Of a stretch of DNA of 64,000 bases, positions 1 through 6,756 are shown in pieces. Numbering within the stretch: position 1 is the first letter of the stretch; every line of letters starts with the position of its first letter. The notes beneath the pieces were generated by a model. That model was given only the letters and a program-made list of their open reading frames with translations, searched no databases and was not told the DNA's origin. The stretch spans positions 682,001 through 746,000 of the forward strand of contig CP039998.1 in the NCBI GenBank assembly GCA_013099015.1, in the 5' to 3' direction. A program made the translations under genes and the position numbers. Source of the stretch: Candidatus Saccharibacteria bacterium oral taxon 488. Its GTDB lineage: Bacteria > Patescibacteriota > Saccharimonadia > Saccharimonadales > Saccharimonadaceae.

Positions 1-213
1 TTCTTTAGATGAAGATTCTTTCGACATATGAAACCTATCCGATCTAAAATCAAAAATTACACTTACCTGCAAAATATGCAATACGTTGTTTGGCGAATAA
101 AGCTGGTGTCAAAAATCGGCTACGCTTAAACTCCGTCCTGCTGGGGGTGGTGCAATGTTGACAGCAATTGTTCGGATGGAACTACTTTAGAATTAATCTA
201 AATAGTTCCCTGC
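1..213. other. Low-GC flank left of the island, no gene
   Basis: This stretch is AT-rich, unlike the GC-rich DNA that begins at about 214, and resembles the base composition of the rest of the chromosome. I see no convincing coding frame. I looked for a second copy of the tRNA-Pro 3' end, which would mark the other attachment site of the island, and found none. The left attachment site is therefore either very short, diverged, or outside the window. Confidence 0.5.
178..209. repeat. Strong hairpin at the left edge of the island
   Basis: A two-part stem is visible: GGAACTA (178-184) pairs with TAGTTCC (203-209), and TTTAGA (186-191) with TCTAAA (197-202), leaving a bulged C and a 5-base loop. 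It lies a few bases beyond the stop of the leftward gene at 214, where base composition switches. It could be a transcription terminator, although no T-tract follows, or a structured end of the mobile element. Confidence 0.5.
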
Positions 214-1191
214 TTATTGCATCTCAGTATACCACTCCCACGCCATCCCGTAGTACAGCCCGCCGTAGGCGTCGTGGAAGTCCGCGGTGATGGTGTTGTT
301 ATGGCTTGTCAGGGTGAGGGTACGGGTGTGGTGGGGGTCGTCTGGGGTGCCGGGGCGTTCTAGGGCGGTGAGGCCGTGGAAGGCCCAGGCGTGGTGGGGT
401 TGGGGTCCAAGGAAAGTGACATCAAAGCGGACGAAGCGGGTGGGCTCGTGGAACGCCAGGCTTTCTTCGGTCAGCCAGTAGGGCTCCTGGGGATCGGGGT
501 TGCAGATACGGAAGGCTAAGTCGTAGGTGTGGCCGCGACGCATCGGGGTGTGGTGCCAGAACTGGTGTTGCCAACCTTCAGAGAGTTGGTGACTACGGAC
601 CTGCCAGTGAGGACCAAGGGGGATAGGAGGTTCGGGGTAGCTCATCACCATGGTGACGTAGGCCACGTCATCGAATAGAGCGAACAGGCGGTAGCGCTGG
701 ATGGACTCGAGGTGACGACAGTCACGGACGAAGGTGGAGACGTGAACGGCGTGCTGGACAAAGCCATTGTGGTGTTCGGGGATACGAATCCCGGCTGGGG
801 ATTTCGGGTACCAGCCGGTGAGGAGTTGCCGGAGAAGGCGCTCGATGGCGGCGCTGTCGCGGTCAGCAACCGCTTCCCGACCGATCCCTAGCCGGTGCCC
901 TGCTGCGCTGCGTCGTGCCGCCAAGGTGGTGTTGGTGGTTGACGGATCGAGATTGAAGACTTCCAGCAGCAGTGTGGCGTCTTCGTCGTGGAGGGAGTAG
1001 ATGGCAGAGATCAGGCGTTCCTTCAGAACTGACTGGGGCTCGTGGGCGCTGTTTGTGCCGCCGCCGAGGATACTCACCAAGGCTGGGCGAGAGGCCAGGC
1101 GTTGTGGGGTGTAGCCACTGCCCTTACGTAGGTACAGCAGATCTGCTCGGACGTCTTCTGGTTGGAAGCGTGGCATGGCCGGTGTAGTCAC
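214..1191 (-). CDS. Hypothetical protein of the island, 325 aa
   Basis: I do not recognise a family with confidence. The product is 325 residues, soluble and rich in His, Trp and Arg, with no membrane segment or signal peptide. The N-terminal 100 residues (LLYLRKGSGYTP, then a helix-rich Leu/Arg stretch) resemble the start of uncharacterised actinobacterial proteins that begin with a helical, possibly DNA-binding module. The C-terminal half is rich in aromatic beta-strand-like segments. It is the only leftward gene of the island and is transcribed away from the rest. High GC and codon choice match the island. Confidence 0.6.
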   Translation of the reverse strand: MTTPAMPRFQPEDVRADLLYLRKGSGYTPQRLASRPALVSILGGGTNSAHEPQSVLKERLISAIYSLHDEDATLLLEVFNLDPSTTNTTLAARRSAAGHRLGIGREAVADRDSAAIERLLRQLLTGWYPKSPAGIRIPEHHNGFVQHAVHVSTFVRDCRHLESIQRYRLFALFDDVAYVTMVMSYPEPPIPLGPHWQVRSHQLSEGWQHQFWHHTPMRRGHTYDLAFRICNPDPQEPYWLTEESLAFHEPTRFVRFDVTFLGPQPHHAWAFHGLTALERPGTPDDPHHTRTLTLTSHNNTITADFHDAYGGLYYGMAWEWYTEMQ

Positions 1192-1447
1192 CCCCTTCCT
1201 AGTTTGGCCGGGTACTGCTTGCGTCTGAGGGATTTACCCCGACGTCACGTTGAGGCGTCTTCCAAGGCGTCTCTATCCCCTCGGGCTCCAATTCTGCCTC
1301 GGTTTGACTCCAACTCTGCTCGTGGGTCTCGTATCCGGAGCTGGCGGCTCCTAGCGTCGAAGACATCCCCTGAGGGTTGCTTCCCAAAGTGAACGTTTTC
1401 TACAGGCAGAAAGCGGGCATCCCGGGGCGAGTGGAAGGAGTTATGTC

Positions 1448-1795
1448 ATGTCAGATCTCATCCCTACGTCTTCTGCCACTACTGGTGGTTTGGTTTCTGG
1501 CGGCGGTGCGCCGTCGGTGTGGACGGCTCAAGGTCGGGCGTTGTCTCGGCTGGTGGCGAGTAGTGAAATGCAGGTGGCCCGGTTGGCTGCGGCGGCACAT
1601 GTGGAGTCGGCCAAGCTGGATGCGCTGGATCACGTGACTCAGCGGGCTATGCAGGGCGCTGCGTTGGTGGCGCAGTTGGAGGGCCAGCTGGCGGAAGCAG
1701 TGCCGGCGGCGGCGTTCCGGCTGGCGCAGATCGGGCAGGCCCACACCCTGGCCATGGTCGGTGAAGTTCACAACTTCTCCCGGCGGGTCCAGTGA
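1448..1795 (+). CDS. Small hypothetical protein, first gene of the rightward island operon
   Basis: A 115-residue Ala-rich, helical product starts at ATG 1448 behind a good ribosome binding site (GGAAGGAG). It has no membrane segment. The middle (about residues 30-85) could form one long amphipathic helix or coiled coil. The next gene overlaps its stop, so the two are probably translated together. Position ahead of two small membrane proteins resembles accessory genes of conjugative modules, but no function can be assigned. Confidence 0.6.
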   Translation: MSDLIPTSSATTGGLVSGGGAPSVWTAQGRALSRLVASSEMQVARLAAAAHVESAKLDALDHVTQRAMQGAALVAQLEGQLAEAVPAAAFRLAQIGQAHTLAMVGEVHNFSRRVQ

Positions 1796-2100
1796 TGACC
1801 CCGTTGATCTCCGCTGCAATGCTGCTGGATTTTTCCGGCATTGTGGGTGCATTGCCCAGCTGGCTGCTGGTCGGTCTCGTCGTGGTCGGCGCTGCCGGAA
1901 TGTGGTGGTTGCTGGCGGGTCTTCGGAATATGGTCGAGGCCCGCCGGCGGGAGAAGCAGCGCTGGCGTATGGCGGCCACGCAAACCTTGGCCGAGGCTCG
2001 TATTCAGCAGGCCACTAGTTTGGCGGTGAGTCAGCTGTTGGCGGCTGCTGGCAGTGAGCTCACCGATCCCGGAACTCGGGAACGTGGCCGCCATGGCTGA
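1792..2100 (+). CDS. Small membrane protein, 102 aa
   Basis: The frame opens at GTG 1792, with an ATG one codon later at 1795; both overlap the upstream stop. One strong transmembrane helix (about residues 20-45, ending in a Trp-Trp pair) is followed by a basic, helical cytoplasmic tail with REKQRWR. Its stop is overlapped by the next gene. A single-pass protein with a charged helical tail in a transfer operon could be an accessory of the coupling ATPase; this is inference only. Confidence 0.6.
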   Translation: MMTPLISAAMLLDFSGIVGALPSWLLVGLVVVGAAGMWWLLAGLRNMVEARRREKQRWRMAATQTLAEARIQQATSLAVSQLLAAAGSELTDPGTRERGRHG

Positions 2101-2296
2101 CCTTCCGTCTTCCCTCATGGACAAGCTCTTTGGCTGGTGCCTCTCCCTGTTTCTGGCGGCGCTGGCGCTTTACGGGGCGGTACAGCTCATCTGCGCTATC
2201 TGGCCGGTGCTGGTCATCTGCCTGATCGTTTGCGTGGTGGCTGTGGGGATAGTGCGGCTGGTCGGATGGCTGGCGCGGTGCTGGTGGGGATTGTAG
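2093..2296 (+). CDS. Small membrane protein, 67 aa
   Basis: I choose ATG 2093, which overlaps the upstream stop by a few bases, over an upstream in-frame alternative at 2054. The product has two hydrophobic helices (about residues 15-35 and 38-58) rich in Ala, Val, Leu and Cys and almost no soluble part. It closes the first small-gene cluster of the island; a 226-bp structured non-coding stretch follows. Confidence 0.55.
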   Translation: MADLPSSLMDKLFGWCLSLFLAALALYGAVQLICAIWPVLVICLIVCVVAVGIVRLVGWLARCWWGL

Positions 2297-2310
2297 GTGT
2301 CGTGTATTTC

Positions 2311-2393
2311 ACAACAGCAGTTTTCGTGTCCCGTAATTGCTGTTGTACCAGGGATGTGACCTGTCCGGTCGGGCGTAATGTGTCCGACCGGAC
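2311..2393. promoter_or_regulatory. Two perfect inverted repeats, candidate transfer origin or control region
   Basis: In the 226-bp gap before the methyltransferase, ACAACAGCA (2311-2319) is the inverse of TGCTGTTGT (2338-2346), and GTCCGGTCGG (2363-2372) is the inverse of CCGACCGGAC (2384-2393). Neither hairpin is followed by a T-tract, so simple terminators are unlikely. Paired inverted repeats in the largest intergenic gap of a mobilizable element are typical of an oriT or a relaxase or regulator binding site. The assignment is inferred; no nick motif was identified. Confidence 0.4.
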
Positions 2394-2522
2394 GGTTGCC
2401 CCCGAGAACGTATTCCGTCATAAATCGAGGGGTAGACCAGCGCGTGTCGCCCCGGTGTTTTCATCTCGAATCCGAGGTCCAGGGTGACGCGGTCACACGC
2501 GGCCTGCGGAAAGGAGGAGTTC

Positions 2523-3119
2523 ATGAATAATATCACTAACCCTTCGAACCGGACTGGTCGTGTGCCGTCTGTGTTCCGCACCATTCTGGCAGATCCGCCC
2601 TGGGATATTGGGCAGAAGGGTCGCCATGGCGCATCGGCGCATTATCCGGTAATGAGCCTGAAGCGAATCAAGCGGTTGCCGGTAGCTCAGCTGGCGGAGG
2701 CAAACGCGCATTTGTATCTGTGGGTTATCAACGGAGGGATCCGTGAAGGAATCGACGTCATGGAGGCGTGGGGTTTTACCTACCGGTCGCCGCTGACGTG
2801 GATCAAACCGCGGATGGGCTTGGGGGCTTACTTGCGGAACCAGACGGAGCATCTGCTGTTCGGGACGCGCGGCCAGGCGCCGGTTAAGTTCCGTGGTCAG
2901 GGGACGTGGCTGTACGCCCCAGTGCAGGAACATTCCCATAAGCCGGAGGAACAATACGCCATTATCCAGCGACTGTCGGATGGCCCCTACCTCGAGTTGT
3001 TCGCCCGTCGTCGCCAGCCGGGCTGGTTTGTCTGGGGAAACCAGATTGACGCTGACATCCAGATCCCGGGATATTCGGTGCCCAGCGATACGACACCGCG
3101 AGACGGAGGTCAGCAATGA
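2523..3119 (+). CDS. MT-A70 family DNA N6-adenine methyltransferase
   Basis: The start is ATG 2523, seven bases behind a strong GGAGG, rather than an upstream in-frame codon. The product is 198 residues. The catalytic DPPW motif lies at residues 24-27, followed by the fold's hallmark segments LYLWVINGGI and TWIKP, and a late WFVWGNQI segment. MT-A70 enzymes transfer a methyl group from S-adenosylmethionine to N6 of adenine. On mobile elements they usually act alone to mask DNA from restriction or mark origins. No restriction partner is nearby. The gene overlaps the next by ATGA. Confidence 0.85.
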   Translation: MNNITNPSNRTGRVPSVFRTILADPPWDIGQKGRHGASAHYPVMSLKRIKRLPVAQLAEANAHLYLWVINGGIREGIDVMEAWGFTYRSPLTWIKPRMGLGAYLRNQTEHLLFGTRGQAPVKFRGQGTWLYAPVQEHSHKPEEQYAIIQRLSDGPYLELFARRRQPGWFVWGNQIDADIQIPGYSVPSDTTPRDGGQQ

Positions 3120-3319
3120 CTAATCGTCAGATCAGGCGTCGCCGTGATCGCCAGCCCCGCCGGATTCGTGTGCGCACCAAACGCCGCGACCAGATCGACT
3201 ACGACGCACTGGCCCGGGCGGTGCTGGAACAAGCCGCGATGGATGACCACGATGCACGCGCTGCCACGTCGGACAGAGCTGCCGCGTCTCATTCCAACTC
3301 AGAACGGAGTGCCTCATGA
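3116..3319 (+). CDS. Small basic protein, 67 aa
   Basis: The gene overlaps the methyltransferase stop (ATGA) and its own stop overlaps the next start, so it is embedded in a coupled operon. The N-terminal 25 residues are very Arg-rich, followed by a short acidic helix (DYDALARAVLEQA). Such a layout could bind nucleic acid. No family is recognised. Confidence 0.55.
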   Translation: MTNRQIRRRRDRQPRRIRVRTKRRDQIDYDALARAVLEQAAMDDHDARAATSDRAAASHSNSERSAS

Positions 3320-5445
3320 TCAGCTGGCGGCAGATTCATTGGCCACGCCCGCTGTCGATGGCCGGGTCGGTGGGTTTGTTGACGCGACTGGCCAGCGATG
3401 ACCGGCGCGGCGCGGTGGTGTGGGAGGCACGGGCCGAAGCCGGACGAGTGCGGTACCTGCTGGGTGCTGAGACCGCGGATGTGCTGGAGATCGAGAGTCT
3501 GCTCGCACCACTCATCCCCGGCGTTGTTGTCACCGATCTGAAGCGGCCGCGATCGGAGGTTGCCCGCTGCGGGCGGGTGCAGATCAGACAGCGCTCATTG
3601 GCTTTGGCGCTGGATGGCAGCGAACAGATGGTGACGGCGCTGCTGGCGGCCCTGGCCAGTGCTACCGCTACCGATGACGTATTGGTGGTGCAGGTGGTGC
3701 TGGGTGCGGCGCTGGCGCCGGAGATCATCACCGCAGCCACGGAGGACCCGACGATGCCGTTGTGGCGCAAACTCTTTTACGGTCCGCAGCCGGCCAGCGC
3801 CGAGGTGCGTTCTCGGATGCGCGGTAAATGCGACCAGTTCCGATTCCGGGCAGTGGTGCGGATCGGTGCCTCGGCGGCCACGCCGCTGCGGCGTCGTCTG
3901 CTCGTTTCGCGGGTGCTGGCGGCCTTCTGTCAACTACAAAGTGGTGGCACCCGGGTGCGGCTGGTACCGGATCGACCGGATGCCATCGACAATGCGTCGG
4001 CGCCGCTGTGGCTGCCGCTGCGCTTGACGCCTGCCGAAGCGTTGGCGTTTGCGGCCTGGCCACAGGGCGAGGCCGAACTGCCCGGGTTGCCCGCTGCCCA
4101 TCCCAAGCCCGTCCCGCCACCTGTCTGTTACCACCCGCCTGCTGAGCGGGTGTTTGCGACCAGCACGGCACCAGGTACCAGCCAGCCGATCGGTATCGCG
4201 ATCGGTGATGCCTGTCGCCATACCCATATTCTCGGCCCGACCGGTACAGGTAAGAGCACCCTGCTGCTGCACCTGATCAAGGCGGATCTGGCCGCTGGGC
4301 GTTCCGTCGTCCTGATCGACCCCAAGCGCGATTTGGCGATGGACACCCTGGCGCTGATGCCGCCCCAGCGCCACCGCGACGTGGTGGTGATCGACCCGAT
4401 GCTGCATCACCCGGTGGGTATCAATCCGCTGGCCACGACGCCAGAACGCCGCCCGCTGGTTGCCGACAGCCTGCTGGCCCTGTTCCGGGGGCTGTTTCCC
4501 TCGGCGTTCGGGCCGCGTACCTCGGACGTGCTACATGCCTCGCTGCTAACCCTGATGCACGCGCCCGATGCCACCATCGTCCAGCTGCCCCAATTGTTGA
4601 CCGATCCCGGATTCCGGCGGTCGTTGACTAAGCGAATCACCGACCCGGTGGGGTTGGGATCATTCTGGGCACAGTGGGAGGCGCTGAGCCCGGCCCAGCA
4701 GGGACAGGCCATTGGGCCGGTCATGTCCCGGCTGCGCCAGTTCGTGCTGCGTCCCGGGCTGCGGGCGGTTCTTGACCAACCGCGTCCCCGGTTCCAGCTG
4801 TCGCAAGTGTTTCGGACACCCACCGTTCTCATCGTCACCCTGAACAAGGGGCTGCTGGGGGAGCAATCGGCGGCGTTGCTGGGCTCGTTGGTGGTCAGTC
4901 AGCTGTGGCAGCTGAGCCTGGCCCAAGCCGCGCTGCCACCCGAAGCCCGGCGGCCAGTGTCACTGTTCCTCGATGAGGCCCAGAACTTTCTCAAACTCAA
5001 TGCCGACCTGGGTGAGGCCCTGGAGCAATCCCGCTCGCTCAAGGTTGCCTGGCACCTGGCGCATCAATTCCGACGCCAGATGCCGCCCGAACTCATGGCC
5101 AGCATCGACGCCAACGCCAGAAACAAGATCGCCTTCACCCTCGACACCGCCGACGCCGCCAGCCTCGCCAAGGACGGCGCCCTGGCACCAGAAGACTTTG
5201 CACAGCTCGGCCCATACGAGATCTACGCCTCACTGCTCTCGCGTGGCCAGCAGACCGGTTGGTTCTCCGGCCGTACCCTGCCGCCACCCAAGCAATGTGC
5301 CTCGCCGGCAGCCATCATCGCCGAGAGTCAAGCCCGCTACGGTCGCGTGACCGACGAGCCACTGGCACCACACAGCGAGCCGGTCAACCAGCGAAAAGAC
5401 ATGGACGACGAGCCGTTTGGGCGCACCGATCTGGAGGCCTCATGA
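3316..5445 (+). CDS. VirD4/TraG-like conjugative coupling ATPase
   Basis: The 709-residue product has a P-loop GPTGTGKST at about residue 306, followed by LIDPKRD typical of HerA/TraG-type ATPases, and a Walker B FLDEAQNFL at about residue 550. A C-terminal segment (LKVAWHLAHQFRRQMPPEL and NKIAFTLDT) fits the TraG/TraD C-terminal region. Coupling proteins recruit DNA with its relaxase to a type IV secretion channel. The first 290 residues are not recognised and no clear transmembrane helix is seen, which is common in actinobacterial element versions. Start overlaps the upstream stop (ATGA). This is the main evidence that the island can be mobilized. Confidence 0.85.
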   Translation: MISWRQIHWPRPLSMAGSVGLLTRLASDDRRGAVVWEARAEAGRVRYLLGAETADVLEIESLLAPLIPGVVVTDLKRPRSEVARCGRVQIRQRSLALALDGSEQMVTALLAALASATATDDVLVVQVVLGAALAPEIITAATEDPTMPLWRKLFYGPQPASAEVRSRMRGKCDQFRFRAVVRIGASAATPLRRRLLVSRVLAAFCQLQSGGTRVRLVPDRPDAIDNASAPLWLPLRLTPAEALAFAAWPQGEAELPGLPAAHPKPVPPPVCYHPPAERVFATSTAPGTSQPIGIAIGDACRHTHILGPTGTGKSTLLLHLIKADLAAGRSVVLIDPKRDLAMDTLALMPPQRHRDVVVIDPMLHHPVGINPLATTPERRPLVADSLLALFRGLFPSAFGPRTSDVLHASLLTLMHAPDATIVQLPQLLTDPGFRRSLTKRITDPVGLGSFWAQWEALSPAQQGQAIGPVMSRLRQFVLRPGLRAVLDQPRPRFQLSQVFRTPTVLIVTLNKGLLGEQSAALLGSLVVSQLWQLSLAQAALPPEARRPVSLFLDEAQNFLKLNADLGEALEQSRSLKVAWHLAHQFRRQMPPELMASIDANARNKIAFTLDTADAASLAKDGALAPEDFAQLGPYEIYASLLSRGQQTGWFSGRTLPPPKQCASPAAIIAESQARYGRVTDEPLAPHSEPVNQRKDMDDEPFGRTDLEAS

Positions 5446-5630
5446 GCGGCTATCGCCTGAGGCTGGGTCATCCGCTCTCCCGTCCGGTCGCTACTCCGGC
5501 CGCAGCAGTCAACCGCTGCATATCACCGCGGTGGATGGGGCGTATCGCCGCGATACGGGAGACGACTGTCATGCATCATGCATGTGACATCCACCGCCTG
5601 CGAACCGGGACCGTGGGGAGGCGCCGATGA
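5442..5630 (+). CDS. Small protein between coupling ATPase and replication-relaxation genes
   Basis: A 62-residue frame from ATG 5442 overlaps both neighbours by ATGA (start in the upstream stop, stop in the downstream start). That double overlap is the main reason to call it real. The product is basic with no membrane segment and no recognised motif. It may only serve translational coupling. Confidence 0.45.
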   Translation: MSGYRLRLGHPLSRPVATPAAAVNRCISPRWMGRIAAIRETTVMHHACDIHRLRTGTVGRRR

Positions 5631-6430
5631 TCAAGCAGCCTCGCGTCAGCCGCTGCGATCTGCATCAGCTTGCGGATCGCCTCAGCCAACGAGACTGGAA
5701 CATCCTCCACTTCATCAACCGCCATCGCTACGCCACTACCGGGCAGCTGCGCCGCCTGTACTTCGCGACGCACGCCACCCAATCTGCCGCCACTCGGGCC
5801 TGCACCCGCGTCCTCGGGCGACTGCTCAAGTTGCGGCTGCTCACTCAGCTGGAGCGACGCATCGGCGGCGATCGCCATGGCTCGGCTGCCTTCATCTGGT
5901 GTCTGGACGTGGTGGGGGAGCGATTGCAGCGTCTCGCAGACGGCAAGCGACGGCGCTTCCATGAACCTTCGTTTTTGTTCTTGCAACACAGCCTGACCAT
6001 CACCGACATCCACGTTCAACTGGTCGAGGCCGAACAAACCGGCTGTTTCAACCTCACCCAGGTCGCCATCGAGACCGAAGCCTGGCGGCCCTATCTGACG
6101 CCCCACGGCGTGACCACCCTCCTCAAGCCTGACATGATGCTTAGCCTCGCCAACCACGCCTACCGCGACTACTGGTACCTCGAGGTCGACCTGGCCAGCG
6201 AATCACTTCCCGTCCTGATGCGTAAATGCCACGCCTACGAGGACTACCGTCACACCGGCCAAGCCCAGCAAGAACACCAGGTCTTTCCGCGGGTGCTGTG
6301 GGTGATGCCTACCCCGGAGCGCATCACCCGACTCAAAACCGCTATCGCCGCCGATCGGAGATTACCCGACCGACTCTTCGTCTTCACCACCCCAGCGGCG
6401 CTCATTCCCACACTCCGAGAACCGCCGTAA
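5627..6430 (+). CDS. Replication-relaxation family protein
   Basis: The 267-residue product matches the actinobacterial and firmicute family called replication-relaxation. An N-terminal winged-helix-like part (about residues 18-90; LSQRDWNILHFINRHRYATT, then GQLRRLYF) is followed by a beta-rich core ending in LKPDMMLSLANHAYRDYWYLEVD, which resembles a nuclease-like PD-(D/E)XK arrangement with D and E/D spaced around a beta-hairpin. Members are found in plasmids and integrative elements and are thought to act on element DNA. Overlaps the upstream gene by ATGA. Confidence 0.7.
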   Translation: MIKQPRVSRCDLHQLADRLSQRDWNILHFINRHRYATTGQLRRLYFATHATQSAATRACTRVLGRLLKLRLLTQLERRIGGDRHGSAAFIWCLDVVGERLQRLADGKRRRFHEPSFLFLQHSLTITDIHVQLVEAEQTGCFNLTQVAIETEAWRPYLTPHGVTTLLKPDMMLSLANHAYRDYWYLEVDLASESLPVLMRKCHAYEDYRHTGQAQQEHQVFPRVLWVMPTPERITRLKTAIAADRRLPDRLFVFTTPAALIPTLREPP

Positions 6431-6486
6431 CCAAAACTTCGATAACGCCAATTCCTCAACCATCTCGAAAGGAGGGCTATGTATCT

Positions 6487-6726
6487 ATGAAAATATATAA
6501 GCCGCTTGGGCAAGTAAGTGATCCTGGTAGGCAAATCCGAGTTCCAATTCAGGGAATGGGCGTGGCTGGAGCTGCCTCAGTAACATCTATAACATTGCCG
6601 AACGAGGCAGCAGATATTGCTTTTCTTGATGGTAATTCGCTTGCTGCTGGCTGTCGGAAAGCATTGCTCGCCCCGCGGAGGCTGGACTTTTTCGTCCAAG
6701 AGAGCGTCAATAGAAGAAGGATATGA
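6487..6726 (+). CDS. Small hypothetical protein, 79 aa
   Basis: ATG 6487 lies 11 bases after an AAAGGAGGG ribosome binding site. Base composition here is lower in GC than the rest of the island. The product has a central segment with VTSITLPNEAADIAFLDGNS and ends in VNRRRI; no family is recognised. Sitting directly before the recombinase, it could be an excision accessory factor, but nothing in the sequence proves that. Confidence 0.5.
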   Translation: MKIYKPLGQVSDPGRQIRVPIQGMGVAGAASVTSITLPNEAADIAFLDGNSLAAGCRKALLAPRRLDFFVQESVNRRRI

Positions 6727-6756
6727 GTCAAAATCAGGCAGAAAGGAGAACGCCAC

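Noticed and set aside
1-213. A second copy of the tRNA-Pro 3' end as left attachment site
   Set aside because: Only short GGGGTG-like matches were seen, not enough to claim an attachment site.
2493-3116. A 207-codon open frame opposite the MT-A70 gene
   Set aside because: High GC opens antisense frames; no ribosome site, Arg/Gln-rich composition, and the sense strand has clear motifs.
5576-6157. A 193-codon leftward frame opposite the replication-relaxation gene
   Set aside because: Shadow of the sense gene, which has overlaps with its neighbours and a recognised family.
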